Assembly: GCF_028595955.1 (NCBI RefSeq)
Contig: NZ_JANHJP010000004.1
Location: forward strand, 1 to 58,243
DNA length: 58,243 nucleotides
DNA from: Columbia Basin potato purple top phytoplasma
Lineage (GTDB): Bacteria > Bacillota_I > Bacilli_A > Acholeplasmatales > Acholeplasmataceae
Direction of reading: 5' to 3'
The notes beneath the pieces were generated by a model, which saw only the letters and a list, made by a program, of their open reading frames with translations, had not been told where the DNA came from and did not search any database. A program made the translations under genes and the position numbers. Below are positions 36,274 through 46,038 of the stretch, in pieces (the first letter of the stretch is position 1; every line of letters begins with the position of its first letter).

Positions 36274-37992
36274 TTATACGGCCTCTTTTATTTTTTGCGA
36301 AATAGCAATTTTTTGATAAGAAGGACATGTATTAATTAATTCTTTATGTTTTCCCATACTTACTATTTGACCTTCATCTAAAACAATAATTTTATCAGCA
36401 TTTAAAATAGAAGTTAATCTTTGAGCCACTATTATTACGATAGATTTTCCTTTTACTTCAAAAAACTTTTGTCTAATAGCTAATTCAGTTTCATAATCTA
36501 AAGCAGAAAAAGAATCATCAAAAATATATACATCTGGTTGTTTTAATAAAACTCTTGTAAGCGATAATCTTTGTTTTTGTCCTCCTGATAAATTTGAACC
36601 TAATTCACTGACTTGATCTTTTAATTTATCACTTTTGTTTTGGATAAATTCATATGATTGAGCTATTTTAGCTTTTTCTAACATTTCTTCAGAATCAGCT
36701 GTTTCTTTACTGAATAATAAATTGCTATAAATAGTTCCTTTGAATAAAATATTTTTTTGCGAAACAAAACCAATTTTATTTCTTATTATTTTGACATCAT
36801 ATTTTTTTATATCTATCCCATTTATTTCTATATTTCCTTTAATAGGATCTAGTAAACGAGGTATTAAATTTAATAAAGTAGTTTTTCCAGAACCTGTTTT
36901 ACCTACAAAAGCAATTATTTCTGATTCTTTGGCTTTAAAATTAATATTTTTTAAAGTTAATTTATTAGCATTAGGATATTGATAAAAAACATTTTTGAAT
37001 TCTATTTTTTTAATAGTTTCTAATTTTTCAGGATTAGCTAAAGAATCATTAATAGAAGGTTTTATATTAAATAAATATTGGATTTTTTGTAAAGCGATTA
37101 AAGTTTTAGGAAACATCATGAATAATAGTAAAAAATTTAAAATAGAAGATAAAATATGTACATTATAAACTATACAAATATATAGATCGCCCACATTAAT
37201 TTGTTTGTCGAAAATAATATCAGATGCAATAAAATTAGTAATAATAACAGAAAGATTTAATAATAAATAAAACAAAGGTTCAATTGATAAAATGGAAGTA
37301 AATAATTTAATTATTAAATCTCTAAAATTTGAATTTATTTTTTCAAATTTATTTTCTTCATTTTGTTCTTGGTTTAAAGTTCTGATTATTTTGGTTCCTG
37401 TTATACCAGATCTAATTTTATAATTAATTTCTTCTAATTTTGTATGTTGTTGAACCGATAAAAGATAATTTTTTTTAATAATTAAAATTAAAATAATTAT
37501 AAAACAAGGAATAATAAATAAAATACCGTAAGATAACGCAGCTTTTATTTTGAATATTATAATAAAACAAGAAATTAAAACGATAGGAGTCACAATAAAT
37601 GTTTTATAAAAAGTAGTGATAAAATTTATTATTTGGTAAATATTATAAGTACTTCTACTTACTATAGCAGAAACTCCTAATTTTTGTATTTCCAAGAAAG
37701 AAAAAGTTTGTATTTTTTTAAATAAATCAGTACTTAAATCTTTAAAAATTAAAGATGAAATCTTGGAAATACAAAAATTAACTATTAAATTACCACAAAT
37801 AATCATGCAAACTAGCATACATAAACATAAAAAAATAGTTTGAAAAGGTGTTTGATTATTTTGATTTTTAACTATATATCTACCCACAATATAAGGTATT
37901 GATAATTCGCCAATAATTATTAATATAAAAGAAGAAATATTTAATAAAAGAAGTTTTTTATATTTAAAAATGTATTTTAGAATTAATTTCAT
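36274..37992 (-). CDS. ABC exporter half-transporter, degenerate ATPase site
   Basis: The 572-aa partner of the preceding gene product, same layout. Walker A GKTGSGKTT and signature LSGGQKQR are normal, but the Walker B region reads VYIFDDSFSALD, with aspartate in place of the catalytic glutamate, and the switch reads VAQRL with glutamine in place of histidine. Such asymmetry is known in heterodimeric exporters such as TM287/288, where one site only binds ATP. First gene of a two-gene operon. Confidence 0.88.
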   Translation of the reverse strand: MKLILKYIFKYKKLLLLNISSFILIIIGELSIPYIVGRYIVKNQNNQTPFQTIFLCLCMLVCMIICGNLIVNFCISKISSLIFKDLSTDLFKKIQTFSFLEIQKLGVSAIVSRSTYNIYQIINFITTFYKTFIVTPIVLISCFIIIFKIKAALSYGILFIIPCFIIILILIIKKNYLLSVQQHTKLEEINYKIRSGITGTKIIRTLNQEQNEENKFEKINSNFRDLIIKLFTSILSIEPLFYLLLNLSVIITNFIASDIIFDKQINVGDLYICIVYNVHILSSILNFLLLFMMFPKTLIALQKIQYLFNIKPSINDSLANPEKLETIKKIEFKNVFYQYPNANKLTLKNINFKAKESEIIAFVGKTGSGKTTLLNLIPRLLDPIKGNIEINGIDIKKYDVKIIRNKIGFVSQKNILFKGTIYSNLLFSKETADSEEMLEKAKIAQSYEFIQNKSDKLKDQVSELGSNLSGGQKQRLSLTRVLLKQPDVYIFDDSFSALDYETELAIRQKFFEVKGKSIVIIVAQRLTSILNADKIIVLDEGQIVSMGKHKELINTCPSYQKIAISQKIKEAV

Positions 37993-38132
37993 GATAATTT
38001 ATTTTTAAAAAACACTTCCTTTTTAAGATATTTATTAAAATTTTAAAATTTTTATAAGCACAAAATATATTATATTTTATATATCTACTAGTCATTTTAT
38101 CATTTTTACATTAATTTAAATAAAAATTAATA

Positions 38133-38180
38133 AAAAAAGTTTTCTTTTTTTGTGGATTTTATCCAAAAGAAAACTTTTTT
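38133..38180 (-). terminator. Terminator of the groES-groEL operon
   Basis: Arms AAAAAAGTTTTCTTTT (38133-38148) and AAAAGAAAACTTTTTT (38165-38180) form a 16-bp stem whose 16-nt loop contains a small GGAT/ATCC hairpin. It lies 14 nt beyond the groEL stop with T runs in the direction of transcription. Confidence 0.88.
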
Positions 38181-38194
38181 ATTCATTTTTTATT

Positions 38195-39850
<1,656 letters not shown>

Positions 39851-39855
39851 TTAAA

Positions 39856-40122
39856 TTAAACTAACACAGCTATTATATCTTTGCTTTTTATAATTAAGTA
39901 TTCTTCTTCAAGTTTAATTTTTTGCCCTTCATAGTTTTTATACATCACTTTACTATTAGGTTTAATATTTTCATCTGATACTTGAGGTCCGCAACTTACA
40001 ACAATGCCAATTTCAGATTTATTTAGTTCTAAAATTATTCCGCTTTTGCTTTTAATTATTTCGTTTTCTTTTTTATGTTTTAATAAAACATAATCATGTA
40101 AAGGTTGAATCAATTTAATCAT
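39856..40122 (-). CDS. groES: Co-chaperonin GroES
   Basis: Seven-fold lid of GroEL, 88 aa. It begins MIKLIQPLHDYVLLKHKK, has a mobile-loop-like stretch KSKSGIIL, and ends with the DIIAVLV strand. It is the first gene of the operon, with an AAAGGA ribosome site very close to the ATG. No CIRCE element is visible; an inverted repeat at 40141-40173 lies 20 nt upstream. Confidence 0.96.
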   Translation of the reverse strand: MIKLIQPLHDYVLLKHKKENEIIKSKSGIILELNKSEIGIVVSCGPQVSDENIKPNSKVMYKNYEGQKIKLEEEYLIIKSKDIIAVLV

Positions 40123-40140
40123 TTCCTTTCTTATATTATT

Positions 40141-40173
40141 TTTTCATTAATTATTTTAAATAATCAATGAAAA
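40141..40173. promoter_or_regulatory. Inverted repeat upstream of groES
   Basis: Arms around centre base 40157 pair over 16 positions with one mismatch (TTTCATTAATTATTT against AAATAATCAATGAAA). It does not resemble CIRCE. It could be an operator or a chance product of AT-rich sequence. Confidence 0.4.
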
Positions 40174-40359
40174 GTATATGAATATAAAAACAAAAAATAC
40201 ATTATAAATTATACATTAATTGTATTAAATTAATCTTGAAAAAAATTTAATATAGTTAATATTTCGCTAATAAACTTATATTTTATTTATTTTTGAAATT
40301 GAATTTTTTTATAAAATTTTATAAAAAAAGTATATCTTAAAATAATCAGGATATTATTT

Positions 40360-41928
40360 TTAAATTTTTTTATTTAATAAATTATGTTTTTCGATCATTT
40401 TATTATTTATTTTTATTTGAAAAATAGTATAAATATTACCAGTTATCCAATATAAGGCTAAAGTTAAGTCTTTAAAAGCAGCGAAAACCATAAAAATAAT
40501 CATAATATAATTAACTATTTTCATTGTCATTTCTTGTTTTTTTTGCTCTGGATTTATATTTATATTTTTTCGTTTTAAATCAGAAGATCTTTTTAGGTTA
40601 ATTTTGTTGAAATAAAACATACTTAGTCCGACTAAAAATGATAAAAATATTTTAACGAAAATATTTGTTGTTTCGCCGTCAGGTTTTAAATATATACAAC
40701 CTAGAAAAGGTTTAGCATAATTAGCTTTAAAAATACCACCTAAAACAAAAAAACGATTTAAAGTTCTAAACATTGCGATTAAAATAGGCATTTGTAAAAA
40801 AGATATAAAAATACCAAAGATGCTAAAATTATATTTGCGATATGTTTTAAAAATTTCCATTTGCATTTTTTGCATAGATTCTTTATCTTTTTTTAAAGCA
40901 TATTTTTCTTGTATTTTATTAATTTCTGGTTGAGCTAAACTCATATTTCTACTAAAAGTACTAGCTTTAGTATAAATAGGCCATGATAAAGTTCTTATTA
41001 AGATAGTAGTCAATATTATTCCTAGACCTAAATTACCGAAAATAAATCCTTCTTCTTGCGGAGAGGTGAATATATTTGAAAAAAAATTTAAGAAAAAAGA
41101 AATAAATATGATTAAAACATTCCATATATAACCCCATCCTAAAAAAAAGTTCCATTCTAATTTATTAGGCCATTGAATAGGTAAATCTCCTTTATCATTA
41201 ACAAAAATTTTTATATATTTAATAGGAATATCATTATTCTCATATTTTAGTTCTAAATTAAAATAATTAATTGCGTTATTTTCATTTACTTTTGTTCTAA
41301 TTAATGAATTGTATTCGGCATTCGAAATTTCTTCATTTGAAATTTCTTTGTTAATTTTTGTTTGTATTGGCGATAGGTTAACTAATTTATTTTCTTTATT
41401 TATAAAACCAAATTTTAATTTTGATTCATTATTATTTGTATATTTATTTTCAAAAGAACTTCGACTAGTTCCTGTTTTAATAGTAAAAAATTCTTGAATT
41501 TGATAAATTTGTTTTTTGTCATTCATTTCTTGTGGATTTTCGAAATAAAAACAAAGTTCGCGTCCATTTAAAATATCTTGAATTTTATCTTTAATTTCAT
41601 TTTTCTTTTTATCTAGATTTTCTTTAGTTACTTTTATTTTTTCGATTAGAATATTTTTATTTTTTTTTTCAATTTGAAATTCAAAAATATTAATGTTTTG
41701 TAATAAAGTTTCCGTTTGGCTATTTGTAATATCTTGTAACTCTTCTATATAATTCGGAGTTAATAAATTATTTTTATTAAAAATAATTTTTAATTCTGTA
41801 GTTTCGAATTTGTTAGGATCGATTTGTGGATCGCTTTTTTTAATAATAAAAAATAAAATTAAGCCCAAAAGAAAAATCATAAAAAAATTTTTAATTAATT
41901 TTATATTTTTATTTTCAATATTATTCAC
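40360..41928 (-). CDS. yidC: Membrane protein insertase YidC
   Basis: Inserts proteins into the cell membrane, with or without SecYEG. The 522-aa protein has an N-terminal helix (about 12-30), a long charged outside domain like that of Gram-negative YidC but less conserved, and a conserved C-terminal core with LGIILTTILIRTLSWPIYTKAS (landmark IRTLSWPIY), MQKMQMEIFKTYRKYN and PILIAMFRTLNRFF. No lipobox cysteine near the start. It follows rnpA at 27 bp in the classical rpmH-rnpA-yidC order. Confidence 0.94.
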   Translation of the reverse strand: MNNIENKNIKLIKNFFMIFLLGLILFFIIKKSDPQIDPNKFETTELKIIFNKNNLLTPNYIEELQDITNSQTETLLQNINIFEFQIEKKNKNILIEKIKVTKENLDKKKNEIKDKIQDILNGRELCFYFENPQEMNDKKQIYQIQEFFTIKTGTSRSSFENKYTNNNESKLKFGFINKENKLVNLSPIQTKINKEISNEEISNAEYNSLIRTKVNENNAINYFNLELKYENNDIPIKYIKIFVNDKGDLPIQWPNKLEWNFFLGWGYIWNVLIIFISFFLNFFSNIFTSPQEEGFIFGNLGLGIILTTILIRTLSWPIYTKASTFSRNMSLAQPEINKIQEKYALKKDKESMQKMQMEIFKTYRKYNFSIFGIFISFLQMPILIAMFRTLNRFFVLGGIFKANYAKPFLGCIYLKPDGETTNIFVKIFLSFLVGLSMFYFNKINLKRSSDLKRKNININPEQKKQEMTMKIVNYIMIIFMVFAAFKDLTLALYWITGNIYTIFQIKINNKMIEKHNLLNKKI

Positions 41929-41955
41929 AATTAATTACCTTAGTTTTATATTAAA

Positions 41956-42288
41956 TTATAAAGAAGTTTTCTTGATTAAAGTTAAAAATTTTTTTTCTAA
42001 ATCAGAAAAATCTAATTTTTTTGCGTTATTTTTAATAACAATAACAAAAGACATATTATTATTTATCAATGAAAAATTGTTATGAATGATCATTCTTAAA
42101 CGTCTTTTTATTAAATTTCTATCATGGGCTTTTCCATATTTTTTATTAATACTTAAAGCAAATTTAAAATTTTCTAAATTTTTATTTTGAATATAATATA
42201 ATATAAAAAAATAATTTCTTACATTTTTTTTAAATTTAAAAATCAAATCTATTTCGCTTTTTTTTTTTAAAATAAATTTTTTTTTCAT
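41956..42288 (-). CDS. rnpA: Ribonuclease P protein component
   Basis: Protein subunit of RNase P, which trims tRNA 5' ends. The 110-aa basic protein carries the RNR signature as GKAHDRNLIKRRLRM in the conserved helix, and the N-terminal LKKKSEIDLIFKF. Position between rpmH and yidC confirms it. Confidence 0.95.
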   Translation of the reverse strand: MKKKFILKKKSEIDLIFKFKKNVRNYFFILYYIQNKNLENFKFALSINKKYGKAHDRNLIKRRLRMIIHNNFSLINNNMSFVIVIKNNAKKLDFSDLEKKFLTLIKKTSL

Positions 42289-42329
42289 ATTTAAAAATTA
42301 TGTATATTCCTTAATTTATTTTTGATATT

Positions 42330-42467
42330 TTATGAAACAGTTAATTTTATACGTCCTTTTTTTCTTCTATTAGATATTACGCGACGTCCTCCGACAGTGG
42401 ATATTCTAGTTCTAAAACCATGTGTTCTGATTCTTTTTATTTTACTAGGTTGGTATGTTCTTTTCAT
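42330..42467 (-). CDS. rpmH: 50S ribosomal protein L34
   Basis: A 45-aa frame on the minus strand reads [20 protein letters not shown] and ends [20 protein letters not shown]-type, the unmistakable L34 sequence (key positions: TYQPS, HGFRTR, RR..GR). It is one residue longer than usual. Start CAT complement at 42465-42467, stop at 42330-42332. First gene of rpmH-rnpA-yidC, normally close to the replication origin. Confidence 0.97.
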   Translation of the reverse strand: MKRTYQPSKIKRIRTHGFRTRISTVGGRRVISNRRKKGRIKLTVS

Positions 42468-42559
42468 AAAATTAAAAACCTCTTTATTTTTGTTTTGAAA
42501 AAATAACCAATCATTAATATTTTTTTATTAATTATGATTATTTTTTAATAAAATTTGAA

Positions 42560-43621
42560 TTAGTTAAATAAAATTTCTTGTACTTTTTTTTCGTCTAATT
42601 GTTTTATTAATAAAACTAGAAGTTTAATTGTATTTTCGATATCTTTTGTATGGATAACAGAAGTATGAGAATGTATATAACGAGTTGGCACGCTAATAGA
42701 AAGAGATGCTGCTCCTTCATTTTGAACATGTATTGCTGAAGCATCAGTTTGTCCACCGCTTGGTTTAGATTCTTGAAAAGGAATATCATTTTCTTTAGCT
42801 GTTTTAATGAATAATTCTCTTAAAGCTTTGTGATGAACTAAACCATGATCCCAACAAGTAAGTTGAGGTCCTTGACCTAAAACTTTAATATGAGCATTCG
42901 CATCACCTGGAACATCATCAGCAACACTAGTATCTACAGCAATAGCTATTACAGGTTTTGCTTTATTTGTACTTGTTTTAGCTCCTCTTAAACCTACTTC
43001 TTCTTGAACTGTAAAAGCACCGATACATTGATTAGGATTATCTTTTAAAGTTTCAATTACTTTCATTACTATTAAAGCGCCTACACGATTATCTAAAGCT
43101 TTAGCTGCTATAAAATCTTTATTAGCTAAAAGTTCAAATTCGCTATAAGGAGTGATCATATCTCCTATTCTAACACCTAAATTTTCTGCTTCTTCTTTAT
43201 TATAAACACCAAGATCTAAAAATAAATTTTTCATTTCAGGAGTTTTATTTCTTTCTGATAAAGGTAATATGTGAGGCGGTCTAGCACCTGTAATACCTCT
43301 TATAACACCTTTATGAGTGTGGATATTCCATTTTTGAGCTAACATAACTCCAGTTATCCATCCGCCCAGAGGTTGGAATTTAATAAAACCTTCTTTAGTG
43401 ATTTCAGTTACTATTAAACCAATTTCATCTACATGACCAGCTAACATAATTTTTGGTCCTTTATTGCCTTTATAAAACATTAAACTTCCTAAATTATCGT
43501 ATTCAATTTTGTCAAATTGTCCTTGAATATTTTTTTTAATATAATTGTTAACTTCTTTTTCTTGTCCAGGTACACCACTTAACATAGTTAAATCTTTTAA
43601 TTGTTTTAATAGATCAGACAT
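42560..43621 (-). CDS. M42-family metallopeptidase (glutamyl aminopeptidase type)
   Basis: Cytosolic di-metal aminopeptidase of 353 aa, likely finishing breakdown of imported peptides. Metal ligands and catalytic residues are visible: LAGHVDEIG, KALDNRVGA, VQEEVGLRGA, AVDTSVADD, and the C-terminal RYIHSHTSVI. The GGQTDASAI motif is also typical. Peptide use fits with the nearby Opp-type importer. It is followed by no gene on the same strand within 90 bp of rpmH. Confidence 0.93.
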   Translation of the reverse strand: MSDLLKQLKDLTMLSGVPGQEKEVNNYIKKNIQGQFDKIEYDNLGSLMFYKGNKGPKIMLAGHVDEIGLIVTEITKEGFIKFQPLGGWITGVMLAQKWNIHTHKGVIRGITGARPPHILPLSERNKTPEMKNLFLDLGVYNKEEAENLGVRIGDMITPYSEFELLANKDFIAAKALDNRVGALIVMKVIETLKDNPNQCIGAFTVQEEVGLRGAKTSTNKAKPVIAIAVDTSVADDVPGDANAHIKVLGQGPQLTCWDHGLVHHKALRELFIKTAKENDIPFQESKPSGGQTDASAIHVQNEGAASLSISVPTRYIHSHTSVIHTKDIENTIKLLVLLIKQLDEKKVQEILFN

Positions 43622-43655
43622 AATAATTTAATTAAACTCCTTAAATTTTAAAATT

Positions 43656-44282
43656 TTATTCTACTGTTTCTTCTTCTTCTGATTGGTTAATATTTTTTTT
43701 ATTTTGTTTTAAATGATTCATTTGTATAACAAGTTTATATATGTAATATATACTTACTATTAAAAATACAATACCTAAAATTGTTCTGAAATAATTTGAT
43801 AAATTTATTTCAGAACCTCTAAGATAGCAACTTATACTTAATAATGATATAAATAATATGAATTTCATAGAGGATATAATATTTACTTTATTATTTAATT
43901 GATTAATATACAATTCTACAATACTATGAGTTATAAAAATATAATAAATTATATAATATAATTCAAATATTTTTTCGATATAGTTATTTTTTATAAAAAA
44001 ATGAAAAATAAGTATTAAAGAAACTAAAATGAATATAATACTTTCGATAAAAAAGAGAATTTTAGCAAAACCTTTACTTTTTTTAAAATTATTAAATACT
44101 AATAAATAATTAATAAATAAAACGACAAGACCTAATAAAATTTTAGAAGGAACAATTGAATAACCATTAATGTTCCATGTTGAATCTAACCAACAAAAAG
44201 TTGTTAAAGAAATTAATGCAAAAAATATTATTTTTAATAATATTAAAAAAGTTTGTTTTTTTGTAACTTCTGTTTTTATCAT
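43656..44282 (-). CDS. Hypothetical six-helix membrane protein
   Basis: A 208-aa protein with about six membrane helices (12-32, 44-62, 75-97, 104-125, 138-155, 166-187) and a highly acidic C-terminal end (SEEEETVE). No known family is recognised. It lies between rplT and the M42 peptidase gene with short gaps, so it may be co-transcribed with the ribosomal protein genes. Confidence 0.65.
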   Translation of the reverse strand: MIKTEVTKKQTFLILLKIIFFALISLTTFCWLDSTWNINGYSIVPSKILLGLVVLFINYLLVFNNFKKSKGFAKILFFIESIIFILVSLILIFHFFIKNNYIEKIFELYYIIYYIFITHSIVELYINQLNNKVNIISSMKFILFISLLSISCYLRGSEINLSNYFRTILGIVFLIVSIYYIYKLVIQMNHLKQNKKNINQSEEEETVE

Positions 44283-44317
44283 TTATATTCTTTTTTCCGT
44301 ATCCTCCCTTTCAGGAT

Positions 44318-44893
44318 TTATTTTTTTAATAAATTAATTAAATCTATTTTTTTTAATTTAGAAATATTTTTTATTTGATGCTTTTGTGCTATCTTTTTTA
44401 ATTCTACTAATGTTTTTTTATTTAGATTTTCTTGGCTTAAATTTTCTTGTTCTATATTTTCATCTTTTGTTTTTTTTATTTCTTTTGTTGAAATATTTTC
44501 TTTTTTTGTAATATTTTCTTCTTTATTTAAATCTTTTTGTTCTAAAGCTTTTTTAGATACATTGACATAATTAACAAACATTTGAGGTTCATTATAAGCC
44601 ATATCAGCTAACATTTTACGATTAATTTCTATTTTGGATAACGCAAGTCCGTGTATAAATTTAGAATAACTAATATTATTATTCAAACAACCAGCATTAA
44701 TTCTTGTAATCCATATTTTTCTAAAATTTCTCTTTTTTTGTCTTCTATCTCTGTAAGCATATTGTAAAGAACGCATTACCTGTTCTTTAGCTGTTCTGAA
44801 AAGGGTGCTTTTAGAACCGACATAACCTTTTGCTAATTTTAATATTTTTTTACGTTTTTTATGTCTTGCTGTAACGAAATTTATTTTAACCAT
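44318..44893 (-). CDS. rplT: 50S ribosomal protein L20 with a C-terminal Rho_N-like extension
   Basis: Residues 1-118 are L20, a 23S rRNA-binding assembly protein: HKKRKKILKLAKGYVG, FRTAKEQVMRSLQYAYRDRR, WITRINA. Most L20 proteins end near 118-120. Here a lysine- and glutamate-rich linker (119-155) leads to residues 156-191, LVELKKIAQKHQIKNISKLK and ending LINLLKK, which match the Rho_N/SAP-like helix-extended-loop-helix fold used for nucleic-acid binding. Last gene of infC-rpmI-rplT. The fusion is continuous in frame. Confidence 0.93.
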   Translation of the reverse strand: MVKINFVTARHKKRKKILKLAKGYVGSKSTLFRTAKEQVMRSLQYAYRDRRQKKRNFRKIWITRINAGCLNNNISYSKFIHGLALSKIEINRKMLADMAYNEPQMFVNYVNVSKKALEQKDLNKEENITKKENISTKEIKKTKDENIEQENLSQENLNKKTLVELKKIAQKHQIKNISKLKKIDLINLLKK

Positions 44894-44927
44894 CTTTATT
44901 TTGCCTTCTTAAGTTTATTTTGAGAAT

Positions 44928-45116
44928 TTAAATAAGATATTTAATTCTTCTTACATCAGAAATGTCTACTTTTGTAATTCCTCTTAATTGTCTATTTTGT
45001 TTTGTTGTTTTAGAACCAGCTAAGTGATTTTTATAAGCATATCTTCTTAACATTTTGCCAGTACTAGTTATTTTAATTCTTTTTTTTAAACCTCTATGAG
45101 TTTTTTTTTTAATCAT
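44928..45116 (-). CDS. rpmI: 50S ribosomal protein L35
   Basis: Small basic 62-aa ribosomal protein. It reads KTHRGLKKRIKITSTGKMLR, AYKNHLAGSKTTKQNRQLRG and ends VRRIKYLI, the family pattern. Middle gene of the infC-rpmI-rplT operon. Confidence 0.96.
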   Translation of the reverse strand: MIKKKTHRGLKKRIKITSTGKMLRRYAYKNHLAGSKTTKQNRQLRGITKVDISDVRRIKYLI

Positions 45117-45158
45117 AATTATTTCGTTATTCCTTTTGATTTTAATAAGAAATATAAT

Positions 45159-45743
45159 TTATTTTGTTTTAGGCGATAAAACAGTAATCATTTGATTAGA
45201 AACCATTTTAGGAGCTACATCAAAATTACCTAAATCTTTTAAATCAGATGTAATTTTATCAAAAATATTTTTACCTAAATCACTATGTGTTATCATTCTT
45301 CCTTTAAAACGCATAATAATTTTTACTTTATCACCCTGTTTTAAAAAATTAAAAGCTCTTTTTATTTTAACATTTAAATCATTAGCATCAATATTAGGGC
45401 TAATACGAATTTCTTTTACAACTACTGTAGATTGTTTTTTTTTGATTTCTTTCAATTTTTTTTGATGCTTATAACGAAACGATGAATAATTAATTAAACG
45501 AACTACTTGAGGATTAGAATTTGGATTAATCATTACTATATCTGTGTCTTTTTCTTCAGACATTTCAATTATTTTATCTTTTTCTAAAACCCCTAATTTG
45601 TCTCCATTTTCATCAATTACCAAATATTCTCCTTGGGGAATATTTTCATTATACAAGATATTTATTTTTTTATCTTTTTTAATATTTTTATTGTATTTAA
45701 TATTAAATAACTCCTTTTTGAAAAAATAATTTTTATATCCCAT
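45159..45743 (-). CDS. infC: Translation initiation factor IF-3
   Basis: IF-3 checks start-codon pairing and keeps subunits apart. At 194 aa it has an N-terminal extension of about 28 basic residues before the core NENIPQGEYLVIDENGDKLG. The linker SSFRYKHQKKLKEIKKK and the C-terminal domain ending in MRFKGRMITHSDLG are typical. The ATG at 45743 is used; IF-3 genes often start with a rare codon, and an alternative start near LYNEN cannot be excluded. A structured leader lies upstream. Confidence 0.94.
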   Translation of the reverse strand: MGYKNYFFKKELFNIKYNKNIKKDKKINILYNENIPQGEYLVIDENGDKLGVLEKDKIIEMSEEKDTDIVMINPNSNPQVVRLINYSSFRYKHQKKLKEIKKKQSTVVVKEIRISPNIDANDLNVKIKRAFNFLKQGDKVKIIMRFKGRMITHSDLGKNIFDKITSDLKDLGNFDVAPKMVSNQMITVLSPKTK

Positions 45744-45985
45744 TTTTTATAAAAAAAATAAAAAAATTTATAAAAAAAAAGTACTTATAAAAAAGTACTC
45801 TCTATATTTTATGGATATTGTAAATAATAAAATATTAAAACAAAATTTTTAAAAATTTTGTTTTAGATTATTATTTATTGTGCTTTATTACCTAAAAATA
45901 AATTTAAATTTATTTTTCAGGTAGAGGAGAGTTGACTCTTCTTTTTCACTTTTTTAATTTTTTTTCTCAATACTATATTATTATA
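45744..45985 (-). promoter_or_regulatory. Structured infC leader with attenuator-like terminator
   Basis: On the minus strand, an extended -10 (TGTATAAT, complement of 45980-45985) is followed by about 230 nt without a gene. It contains three hairpins: 45890-45922, a 14-bp perfect one at 45837-45864, and a stem AGTACTT/AAGTACT at 45779-45799 followed by a 9-T run (complement of 45772-45780), a textbook terminator 30 nt before infC. Other Firmicutes regulate infC-rpmI-rplT by L20 binding and leader termination, so control of this kind is likely. Confidence 0.6.
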
Positions 45986-46038
45986 CATTAAAAAAAATTT
46001 TTAAAGAAATTATTTTTTATTTTTAATTATTTGTACTC

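Noticed and set aside
40360-41928. Long outside domain of YidC as a fused separate protein
   Set aside because: Size and order fit the first periplasmic-type domain seen in other YidC proteins; no second start or domain boundary is visible.
41810-42085. Plus-strand frame of 91 codons
   Set aside because: It is antisense to yidC and rnpA, both well supported.
44290-44317. Strong GGGAGG ribosome-site-like sequence before the 208-aa membrane protein gene
   Set aside because: It is over 20 nt from the ATG and an in-frame stop lies between, so it does not define an earlier start. It may instead be part of a small hairpin.
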